Part shown: positions 1-7,450 of the stretch, in pieces
Position numbering within the stretch: the stretch's first letter is position 1
How the letters are laid out: each line of letters begins with the position of its first letter
Assembly: GCA_013054445.1 (NCBI GenBank)
Contig: JAAMPI010001668.1
Location: 1 to 11,649, forward strand
Length of the DNA: 11,649 nucleotides
Reading direction: 5' to 3'
DNA from: Cudoniella acicularis
Taxonomy: Eukaryota; Ascomycota; Leotiomycetes; Helotiales; Helotiaceae
Translations under genes and position numbers: made by a program
The notes under the pieces: model-generated
Seen by the model: the letters and a program-made list of their open reading frames with translations, nothing else
The model's database searches: none
What the model was told of the DNA's origin: nothing

Positions 1-825
1 CCGGTAGTCAATGCTGCCAATGTAATTTTGATGCAATACTCGATGTACAAGGCATCCAGAGAGCCGTCTGCGATCCTTGCATTGAAGAAGACATTAGAAG
101 ATCTACTCCCCGACCTCCTTAGCAAGCCAAGTGATGAAGGCATCCTAGGTTTCTATACCTTTGAGAGCGTTCTAGAAGAGGAGGATGCCGTAAAAGCAGT
201 CACTGCGGTCAAGGTACGTGCTAAGCGTGTTTTTCCGTTTTTAACACTCTTAACATGGAAGCAGGCAATCAACCCTACTATGCCCACACTGGACACCGCA
301 CTCGTTATCGATCTACATGCTGCTCTCAGACGCACGGGTCTCGGGGGAAGGCTGCCTTATCAGAGCTTCGTATCCTTCCTCCGCTGGGGTCAGGATCGTG
401 CAGCTGCTGGCTGGGCACCTGATAAATTAGATAGTGTAGTGAAGGGGATTATCCATGATATTGAAATATCGAATGAGGTTCAATCTATCACAACCACTCG
501 GACGGCGTCGAAGTTAATGGATGGACCAACTAATCTCGTTCCTGTACTCTCAGGAATTCGTCTCTGTTTGGATGAAATTGTGAAGTACTTCGACGCGCAA
601 GCAAAAGAACTTCGGGAGCAGCATGGCGGCATCAACAACCACGCATCCATCGATGATGTGATGATCAAGATTGGAAATTGCGTGGATAGAACAACTTTGA
701 AGGTTCTGATGGAGGAAGTCTTTGCAATCCATGCGGAGCAATTGGCAACTGCCAATAGCAACGGCGTAAAGTACGTGCGGAAGATTATGGACTTGATTGA
801 TAAAGCTCTTGCCATTAGCTCTTGA
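1..825 (+). CDS. 3' part of an unrecognised, mostly helical fungal protein (partial, runs off left edge)
   Basis: The frame beginning at base 1 is open from the window edge to a TGA at 823-825, so the 5' end of the gene lies outside the window; the ATG at 31 is probably internal. An intron at 214-264 (51 bp) has a GTACGT donor, a CTTAAC branch-like site and a GCAG acceptor. It joins ...AVTAVK to AINPTMP... in phase 0. Removing it leaves about 257 visible residues. Because the intron is a multiple of three and free of stops, the frame also reads straight through it, but the inserted residues (VRAKRVFPFL...) look unlike the flanks. The C-terminal half is rich in Leu, Ile, Asp and Lys and looks like alpha-helical bundles with no membrane segment and no catalytic motif I can name. 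The gene is convergent with the F-box-like gene on its right. I do not recognise the family; coding status is well supported by length and the clean intron. Confidence 0.72.
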   Translation, partial: PVVNAANVILMQYSMYKASREPSAILALKKTLEDLLPDLLSKPSDEGILGFYTFESVLEEEDAVKAVTAVKVRAKRVFPFLTLLTWKQAINPTMPTLDTALVIDLHAALRRTGLGGRLPYQSFVSFLRWGQDRAAAGWAPDKLDSVVKGIIHDIEISNEVQSITTTRTASKLMDGPTNLVPVLSGIRLCLDEIVKYFDAQAKELREQHGGINNHASIDDVMIKIGNCVDRTTLKVLMEEVFAIHAEQLATANSNGVKYVRKIMDLIDKALAISS

Positions 826-1130
826 GGGGCTGATATAAAACGAGCGACATGAGCTCACTCGGAGCCGGGGCGCGAGAGTAGGCAGTGAGCTGCACTCTTA
901 TTTAGCTAATGCCTGGCTCCAGCATCAAAGGAAATACATCCAAAAAATAATCATCTTATTTTTTTGCATCACAACTAGGCCTTGAATTTGCAGATGTCCC
1001 TTTATTGCGTGATGCACAAATGAATCTTATGTGCGCAGATCATTGCCTATACGGTGCGTTTGCCACATGATGCTCGTTTCCATACTATCTCCATGATAAC
1101 CATTGCTTTTCCGGAGCACGCCACGCCTTT
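826..1130. other. Convergent 3' intergenic spacer
   Basis: This spacer separates two converging stop codons and should hold both 3' UTRs. It contains an 8-bp perfect inverted repeat, AGCTCACT at 852-859 and AGTGAGCT at 884-891, with a 24-nt loop, shortly after the left stop codon. The rest is A/T-rich with short T runs near 957-965. No coding frame or RNA gene is visible. Confidence 0.5.
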
Positions 1131-2015
1131 CTAATCAATTAGACGCTGTCCATTGCCATTGAAGCCTCTGCAGCCGAGCTTCGCAAGCTTAACTCTCTTG
1201 TCACTACTAATCCCAACCTGCTCAGGTACCTCAATGTCTTTCACCGCCGCCATGGTTTGAGCTATGTAAAAGCTATACTCGGGGATTTCACTGGACGGCG
1301 TCGGAAATTGGAAGGTAATTGTCCGCTTCGATACACCAAACTTCTTAGACAGGCCGCGCAGCTCGCGAAAGTCTCTCCAGATTTGCGGGAAGACGAAATG
1401 AATAATAGTGTTTCCTGGTAGGGACTGGTTAGCCTCCATCCATCGTTGAACGTGATCGTGCATGTTAATATCCCTGCCGTGTGGTAGCTTGCATTCAGCC
1501 CAGCTACCCAGCATAGCGACTTCGTTCTCGCCCATATCTTTTGTGAAACAGAGCTCGATGTGTAACTCCGGCACAACCTTGCAGACGCTGAGATGGGCGG
1601 CAAAGGTCTCGACAAATGTCTCAAGAGCAGCCACTGTGTTGAATTTGAAGAGGATGAGCGGCATTACAAGTGTGAGGATTTCCTCTGTGAGTTCAGTTAC
1701 TTGAACAATGTCTTTCGCGAATAGCACGCTCTTTCCATCAGCGGAAATTGTATCCACGAAGAAGGATTTGATAGTGTCCAAAGGAGCAATGGTTGAATCT
1801 CCAGTGACCGTCTTGAAGGTATGCTGCTCGGGTTCAACGCCGGCCGGCAGGGCTGCGCACCTGTAGAGTTCGTTGCGGATTTCTCCTGGGATGGCGCGGA
1901 AGAATGTCCTATCTTTGAGGCGCTTCGGCGCAGGTCCCTAATCGATTTTGTCAGCGACTCTTCTTGTACGTTTTCATCTGTGCGGGTGGGTTGTACATAC
2001 TTGGACGCTGTCCAT
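1131..2015 (-). CDS. F-box-like protein of unknown function (two exons)
   Basis: Exon 1 is 2001-2015 and encodes only M-D-S-V-Q. The intron at 1938-2000 (63 bp) has a GTATGT donor, a CTGAC branch site and a TTAG acceptor. Exon 2 is 1131-1937 and ends in TAG. The joined protein is 273 aa. After a short basic stretch (residues 10-15, KRLKDR), residues 17-31 read FFRAIPGEIRNELYR, the pattern typical of the N-terminal F-box-like motif found in large lineage-specific families of filamentous fungi. In those families the motif is thought to bind Skp1-type adaptors, and the remaining sequence is poorly conserved. Residues around 75-115 and 160-190 form plausible alternating helices and strands, with no enzyme motif. 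A start inside exon 2 is unlikely because no ATG precedes the motif there; without the first exon the reading would have to begin at a TTG far downstream. The substrate, if any, cannot be told from sequence. Confidence 0.75.
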
Positions 2016-3299
2016 CTTTACTGATAGATTCGTATTGGTGCTGATGTGTTGTGAAGATGATTGTGGGAAGGAAATTGCAGAGAAGATTAGTGCAATGTTC
2101 CTACAAGGAGTTCACTTGAAAATTACTGCCTCGGTGGTTTTAGGTATTAAATTGGCAATTCAAAGTCGGGAGTTCCTGTGGAGGATCAGGAGTACAGGCG
2201 AAGGAGAAACGTTTCTCCTCTTTCTCATCCACAATATGCTGCGTCGCTTTTCGCAGGCAATGATTTCCTCAGGTCAGCTTTCGCATATGGCAGTATTCTG
2301 TTTAGCAAACCCTTGTTTGTGAACTTGGGAGTAGGAAAGGGTGTCAGTGTTTTGGGTGGGTTGAGTGTGATATGTAAAGTTGAGGAATGAAGAAGTCGCT
2401 GACTCTTGATAAAGAGTGACGAAGGGACCTTGAGAGACCGAAGAAAGAGTATGTTAAGTTGAGGGATGAGAAGGTCGCCGGACTTACCCTTGAGGATGAG
2501 ATCTTGAAAGATCGAAGGAGTGGTATGAGAAGTTGAGGAATAGGGGATTTGCTGACTGACTCTTTATAAAGAGATATAGAAAAACTTGTGGGTAACCGAC
2601 TGCGTCAGTCACTAAAGCTGAGAAGTACTCTGCGCTTGAATCTCCAATATTGATAGCCGCGGAGGATTGACACCCAACTCTTGGGTTAAAAGGAAGAGAA
2701 GAGGTGCCCCGAGGAACAATAGTAGAAGGAGTACTTAAGTAGGCCTCCTAGAGAAACCCGTGACTTGAGTGTTTGGCAACAGAAGAGGAAGGAACCTGCG
2801 CAAAGACTTTGACCGTTGATACGAAGAGTAGTGGGGATATTGAATCAAGTCTCATGCCAGACAGTGGCGAGATGAATCAGATGATACGGAACTGTGATCT
2901 CGGAGGAGTTCTCAACTAGTGTGAGCCTGCAATGAACGCAGACTTTAGGAAGCATCAAGACAATAGATGAGTGGTTGGCAAGCAGCCTTCAGTCCTTGAC
3001 ATGAAGAACGGGATCGAGGTTGATCAAGGGAGAGAAGTATGTTGAAAAGAGAGATTGGATGAAAAGGAATCTCAACAGATCAGTAGCCTAGCTGAACGCG
3101 TTGGTGAATAGACACAACGGTCTTTCAATAAGGCTTCTCTGCCCAAAGGAGAGTAGCTGAGGGAGTGCAATCTTTAAAGTGGCGTCTAGCATAGAGGCTT
3201 ATTCAGAACTAATGCTTGCCTGGACATGAAGGGCTTAAGAGAATCTGATTCTTGAAAGATACTTGAGCATCAAACCAAAATACAACTGTAAGACCAAGA
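2016..3299. other. Long gene-free spacer with purine-rich + strand
   Basis: About 1.3 kb upstream of the F-box-like gene has no convincing gene on either strand. The left part (2016-2330) is probably promoter and 5' leader of that gene. From about 2330 to 3290 the + strand is conspicuously rich in G and A, so the - strand is CT-rich. Stop codons are spread through all + frames, including in stretches that otherwise look protein-like. It contains the degenerate tandem repeats at 2371-2580, a TACTTAAGTA palindrome at 2732-2741 and no terminal repeats or target-site duplications that would identify a transposon. It could be decayed coding or repeat sequence, or an unannotated non-coding transcript; the sequence alone does not decide. 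Confidence 0.5.
2371..2580 (+). repeat. Three degenerate tandem units of about 74-79 bp
   Basis: Each unit opens with TATGnnAAGTTGAGG or a close variant (TATGTAA, TATGTTA, TATGAGA followed by AGTTGAGG). The AGTTGAGG cores start at 2378, 2457 and 2531, giving periods of 79 and 74 bp. Units 1 and 3 share GCTGACTCTT-like sequence around an inverted repeat: ACTCTTGATAAAGAGT at 2402-2417 (imperfect) and CTCTTTATAAAGAG at 2560-2573 (perfect 14-bp palindrome). Units 1 and 2 share a CTTGAGAGACCGAAG / CTTGAAAGATCGAAG block. The copies differ by many substitutions and small indels, so the array is old. Confidence 0.6.
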
Positions 3300-3664
3300 C
3301 TATGCCCACACTTCATTTATGGCATTTTCATTCATCAATCTACAAATAGGAAAAACGGAAAGAACAACATAAAACCATGCTGCTGCTAGTAAAAGAGACG
3401 CTTTCCCTATTCGATACCGGTACATATCCACATCCACCGATCCATCCTTCCCTGGGTTATCATGCAGCGAGTTATCCTGTGGAGAGAGACATTCTGACCA
3501 TTGGACTTTACTGGCTAATTCCGTTATCATAAATCTTTCGCCCTGTGTGACTGTCACCCCCATAGGCCCCGAACCCCCCCAACCCCTCCTCCTCTCCCAA
3601 ACCTCCACCGCTTATGAGTTCGTTTACAGTTGCTCTAGTCGCCGCGGCACTATTTGTCGTTTAT
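3300..3664 (-). other. 3' flank / 3' UTR of the Pom33-family gene
   Basis: This stretch lies directly after the stop of the Pom33-family gene on the same strand. It holds an open frame on the - strand, but that frame has low-complexity Gly/Arg content at its start, coming from the G-run sequence, and no family resemblance. I read the region as 3' UTR and terminator area. The G-rich element at 3557-3586 is listed separately. Confidence 0.45.
3557..3586 (-). promoter_or_regulatory. G-quadruplex motif in the Pom33-family 3' UTR
   Basis: Read on the - strand, which is the mRNA strand of the neighbouring gene, there are four G runs of 4, 7, 4 and 5 bases separated by loops of 2, 3 and 5 nt. This satisfies the canonical G3+N1-7 rule with margin. 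It begins about 79 nt after the stop codon at 3665-3667, so it would be present in the transcript if the 3' UTR is of ordinary length. In RNA it could form a stable quadruplex affecting mRNA stability, 3' processing or localisation. The role is inference; the motif itself is directly visible. Confidence 0.6.
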
Positions 3665-4784
3665 TTAAGAGGCCTTCTTCTGAGCGGGTGCGCCATTGAC
3701 ATAGTGTCCGACATCCGTAGCATCGTGGAAAGTTCGTGCGCCGTTCTTAACACCTTCCCACACTTGCCTTGCCGCCGGGGGAGTAGATTGAGCGCCCACG
3801 AGGCTATCGATTCTTGCCTCTAATTGTTTAAATTGGCCCTGAACGAAGCTGCTCTGAGCAAATCTCGCGCGCAGGAAAGCGGTGTAAACGGCGATCAAGA
3901 TCCAAGAGCCACGGCTGAACGTGATAGCAGAGAGAAGAAGTCGGCCCCAAAGTAGAATCTCAAGGATAGCAACGAGACCCATGGAGGCATCATAGTATTC
4001 CTTGACAAACTTGCCAATGGTGTCGGCAGTAGGGTTGGCCTTGAAAGTTGGCTTGGCGCCTGGAGAAGCACCTGCTGCTGGAGCAATTTGTTGTGGTGGC
4101 TGGAGAGTTGGGATCAAGTTTGTTCGGGTATATGTTGCAACGTGGAAAATGGAGTAGACGCCGAAGGGGAGCATCGCGAGAGGGTACTGAGGAGCGAAAA
4201 GCCAGACCAGCGCCATAGCTATAGAATGTTAGGATCCTAAATTGAAACAGCAGAATTGAGCAGAACTTACCTAGGTATTGGACATTCTCATCAGCGGCAA
4301 GAGACAAGGCACCTCCTGCAGGTTTGCTGCCAGCTCTTGAGCGGGCGCGGAAAGCTTTGTAGACAACAATCCCATATGTGGCAGCGGCGCTGATGAACGC
4401 CGTGCGGTAGGAGAACAGAGCCCATCTCGAGTAGTAGTTGAATGTAATGTACGAAAGGCCATATCGGAAGATGCAAAACAAGAGGGTTAGGTGCCTGCGG
4501 AGAGATTGTTAGAAGTGAACATAATCCTCAATATCATGATGTGCAGCAGGGAATCGTAAGCTCCACACTTGAGAGCACATCCACACAAATGCCAACATGC
4601 AAAACCCAGCGGCGCTCGTATTGAAGTTGTCTAAGGAAGTGTACGTACCCGACGAACCAGGCAACTACAGAAAGGTCAGTAATTGTACAGCGGAGAACGT
4701 TCCACAGTAGCACGTACACTGTAAGGTCTGGGCTAAGGCCAACAGCCTTTCTTGTAGAGGTAACGAGCCAGATGGTGGTGCCAT
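3665..4784 (-). CDS. POM33: Pom33/Tts1/TMEM33-family ER and nuclear envelope membrane protein (four exons)
   Basis: Exons on the - strand are 4718-4784, 4649-4664, 4271-4494 and 3665-4218. Introns are 53, 154 and 52 bp, with donors GTACGT, GTACGT and GTAAGT; the last has a CCTAAC branch site. The joined protein is 286 aa, normal for the family. It starts MAPPSGSLPLQERLLALAQ and continues FAWFVGHLTLLFCIFRYGL, the diagnostic N-terminal region of fungal Pom33/TMEM33 proteins. Hydrophobic segments lie at about 20-40, 58-76, 103-128 and 184-217. A Pro/Ala-rich linker lies near 138-165, and the tail from 218 is amphipathic. In yeasts this family sits in the ER and at nuclear pores, helping pore distribution and membrane tubule shape. 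The last four residues are KKAS, a KKXX dilysine ER-retrieval signal, consistent with ER residence. Each exon join restores both frame and family sequence, so the model is strong. Confidence 0.9.
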
Positions 4785-5650
4785 GTTGATGGATCTGCGA
4801 AAGATCGAGGATGCTTTAAAGATTGAGTTGTTTTATTGTGTTCTTGGGGAGAGCTGGCCTCAATTCGAATTTGCGAAAAAGGTCGTGTGTGGTCGGCACG
4901 GTGTGGTCGGTCAAAGAAGTTGAAAGATGGCTGGAAACTGCGATCCTGGCAACGTCACTAGTTAGCGAATTCGTAGCTATCTGGGCCGTAAGGACCCTGC
5001 ACAGCTGGAGCTCGAGGAAACACAACGCACGCTTATTCCTTTTGCTTCAGGAAGTCAATACGCCACCGTCTGGGAGACATTCACAATGGAAAAAATATAA
5101 ATATAAATATTTGCGCTGGAATGGGTGCAAGAGATAACCTGTGCACCAACGTGAATTGACTTCCTTGATTCGGTCACTTAAAGCCACCTTTCTGGTCCTT
5201 GATCGTCATCGTGCGGGATCATCACATGCTAGCAACGCAGGGGCCAGTGTGGATTCAACCGCACCTCGAGCTTGAGCTCAAAGCTAAATCAAGGTGCACT
5301 TGAATTTGAAGGCAGGGCTTTGCATTCTTGAGCGTGTTGCGGGGTTAGGAGTTCTGATTGTGGTTGGAGGCCTCTATCTCCATGGCCTCTTCTAGATAGG
5401 CCCAAAAAGGTTTCAGCTATTGCGAGCGATTGCGACGAGTGAAAACTGATTAGAATGCGGCTTTTGAGACAAAGAATGGCCTGACATCCCCCGCCAGACG
5501 TTTCGATTGGCTCCGCGAAACAAATAAATACAGTAAACAGGCAAGACCGTGGGGTAGGGGTACAGTATTTCATTGAAACAAGTGTGATGGTATCATTCCT
5601 ACGCCAATGCTATGCTATTTTCCAGATGCCGGCTTTTGAGCTGAAATACA
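4785..5650. other. Intergenic: Pom33-family promoter and cyclin gene 3' flank
   Basis: The two flanking genes run in the same (-) direction, so the left part is the promoter of the Pom33-family gene and the right part the 3' UTR of the cyclin gene. Visible elements are a 10-bp direct repeat GTGTGGTCGG at 4887-4896 and 4901-4910, an AT-rich (ATAAAT)n-like stretch near 5091-5111, and the palindrome TTGAGCTCAA at 5272-5281. An open + frame at 4823-5137 has no family features and lies in the promoter. No RNA gene seen. Confidence 0.5.
4887..4910. repeat. Short direct repeat (GTGTGGTCGG twice, 14-bp spacing)
   Basis: The 10-mer occurs exactly twice, at 4887-4896 and 4901-4910, about 105-125 bp upstream of the Pom33-family start codon. 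Read on the gene's strand it is CCGACCACAC. Paired sites at this distance could bind a dimeric or tandem transcription factor, but chance duplication is possible. Confidence 0.35.
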
Positions 5651-7037
5651 TTATCTCCTTACCTTTTTATATTGAAAACGATCATCACGACCATTATTCC
5701 AGTCCGTTGGCGCTCTCCGGTCAATCCTATCGTTCTTGATGGGCTCCTCAACCTCGACCTCGTATTCTTCCAACTCGACCTTGAAGTATTCCGCGACTGT
5801 TTCCTTTTCTTGCTTTGCTTTCTCGGCATCCAGCATGAATCGAACCGTTCCGTCGGTTCCACGACCACCTGTACCTCGCCGCCCTGAGCCGGATGAGCGT
5901 GGGCTGAGTGTTGCTGGAGACGCAATGTCTTTGCCGTTAGTTCGAAGATCCGAAGGACTTGCTGGAGTGATGGGTGTTTTTGGCGTCTTGATGTTCGATT
6001 TAACGCCATTCGTTTTTGGTGCTTCATGGTGTTCCGTGAAACGATTGAGAGAGGACTTTTCATCGATTTCTTGATTGATCCGGATCCGGATGTTTATAAA
6101 CTTATCGATCGGGTAAGCAGGTCCAACAATGGAGGATTTTTGGAAGTGAGTATAGTGCTCGAGTAAATCGAGTATCGTCTCCATAATCTGCGCTCTAGTA
6201 GTATGCCATCTTCGATATTTGGGTGCAGCTTTGCCTCGAATATTCTCTTGTTGCTTCTCCTGGAGGAGTGTGGCAAGTTCCACGCAGGCAAAGGACATGG
6301 CAGCGCAACTTTGCTTAAGAGGAGCAAATGTTCGGTATAAGTCTAGCATTATATTGTACGCAACGGTCCCAACGTCCTTGTCAATCTTGGCCTCCTTGGT
6401 AAGTTTGATGAGGTGCTTATGTGGGAATCGAACACGGAAATCGAAGCCTGAAGCTTCGAGCATGAGCCTTTCGAGGCCAATAACGCTCTTCGAGCTTACT
6501 TCGAAGGCCTAATGGCAATCCGTCAGTATTCTATCATTTTTATACTGGGCAAAATAATACACACGTTGTCATCGGGACTCAAGTGTTCAGTCACCCCAAC
6601 TCTTAAATTATGCGCTGCGCACAATATCTCCCTTGATTTCTTTAATGTATCCTCGATTTTGCATGCTGTAAGCAGTGCAGCCGCGGCGGCATCTTGAAAC
6701 CCGTACTCGACGTCTTTGTGGACGAGGCGGAACTTGTGGTAATATACACAAGCTGTGCAAAACGTTCGTACAGGCCTATAGCTTGTCAGTCAATTACAAG
6801 ATACTCCTAGACTTCGACTCACAGCTGTAATGCGACGCGAACATCATTGATCCATTGCACACCCTGCAACCGAAAGGTATCCTCGCGCGTGGGATTCGCA
6901 CCTATTGCTACAAGTTGCCCTTGAAGTTGCTGCTGAAATAGATATGGCTTTGCGACTTGGATGTAAGAGGGGTGAGGACCAGTGATAGCAGGAGTCGAGC
7001 CAGGTTGCGCGCTCTCAGGTCGAGTTGCTGGAGCCAT
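5651..7037 (-). CDS. CTK2: Cyclin subunit of the RNA polymerase II CTD kinase (Ctk2/Lsc1 type, three exons)
   Basis: Exons are 6823-7037, 6565-6775 and 5651-6508. The introns are 6776-6822 (47 bp, GTGAGT donor, CTGAC branch) and 6509-6564 (56 bp, GTGTGT donor, TTAG acceptor). The product is 427 aa from the ATG at 7035-7037. Residues 20-60 (GPHPSYIQVAKPYLF, then REDTFRLQGVQWI) and 73-90 (PVRTFCTACVYYHKFRLVH) are typical of fungal Ctk2-like cyclins. The cyclin box continues through FQDAAAAALLTACKIEDT (98-115) and SREILCAAHN. A second cyclin fold follows from LERLMLEASGFDFRVR. The C-terminal third is low complexity (TPKTPITPASP, RRGTGGRG) ending in a charged tail. With a Ctk1-type kinase and a Ctk3-type subunit the family phosphorylates Ser2 of the Pol II C-terminal domain during elongation, in the nucleus. 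The start is chosen for its AGAATGG context and because homologous sequence begins just after it; an ATG at 7217 would add 60 aa that look unconserved. Confidence 0.87.
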
Positions 7038-7450
7038 TCTAAATGCGAGATTCTTGAAGGTGCGGCGAAATGCTGGAGCGGGCCTGATGGCTTTCCTGAG
7101 GTCGGTGTTTAGATTCGGCGATAACAAGTCAGAGCCCGCCTTCGCGCCTGCATGTTTTTTGCGCGAGACATTGTGGTCAGTGAATTGTTGCATTGTTGGA
7201 ATTTTCAAGCAATTCATTTCAAGAATTACTTACAGTATTTTAAATCAGGTAGGACAAGCTTTAATTGTATGTGCAAAAGTTTCAACCATTTGGGTAGTTG
7301 CGACCAGGAGGTCTTAACAAGCAGCTGGGAATCTCTTGCCAAGATAACACGGAGCTCAAGCTTGCGAAAGCAGCAACCATAAGCTCCAGCCACCTCCCCG
7401 CTTCTTGTTGCTTTCACAACATCTGCTCCCATCAACAAACATCACCCACC
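7038..7450. promoter_or_regulatory. Divergent promoter between the CTK2-type and PPT1 genes
   Basis: The two start codons are only 413 bp apart and point away from each other, so both promoters and 5' UTRs share this interval. The + side shows a pyrimidine- and CA-rich leader from about 7383 up to the ATG, common in fungal 5' UTRs. The - side contains a possible 5'-UTR intron, listed separately. No obvious TATA box is seen. Confidence 0.5.
7148..7233 (-). other. Candidate 5'-UTR intron of the CTK2-type gene
   Basis: On the - strand there is an exact GTAAGT donor at 7233-7228, a CACTGACC branch-like site and an ATGCAG acceptor ending at 7148, giving an 86-bp intron. Splicing it would remove the upstream ATGs at 7217 and 7193, leaving the ATG at 7037 as a natural start. 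The upstream exon would also join in frame to a further open frame from 7438, giving a possible but unconvincing N-terminal extension. Confidence 0.4.

Noticed and set aside
1821..2390. Overlapping + strand open frames
   Set aside because: They lie antisense to the start of the F-box-like gene or in its promoter, overlap each other in different frames, and have no recognisable motif.
2770..2930. A + strand stretch that reads about 50 codons without a stop inside the purine-rich spacer
   Set aside because: Adjacent segments of the same frame are broken by stops at about the random rate, so I do not call a gene or pseudogene from it.
3300..3608. 102-residue open frame on the - strand
   Set aside because: It lies in the 3' UTR of the Pom33-family gene, its N-terminus comes from the G-run sequence, and it has no family resemblance.
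4823..5137. 104-residue open frame on the + strand
   Set aside because: It covers the promoter of the Pom33-family gene, contains repeat-derived and low-complexity residues, and shows no splice sites or homology-like motifs.
5651..5672. GTAAGG donor-like sequence at the end of the CTK2-type coding region
   Set aside because: The only nearby acceptor would make an intron of about 22 bp, too short for fungal splicing, and the simple stop codon gives a sensible charged C-terminus.
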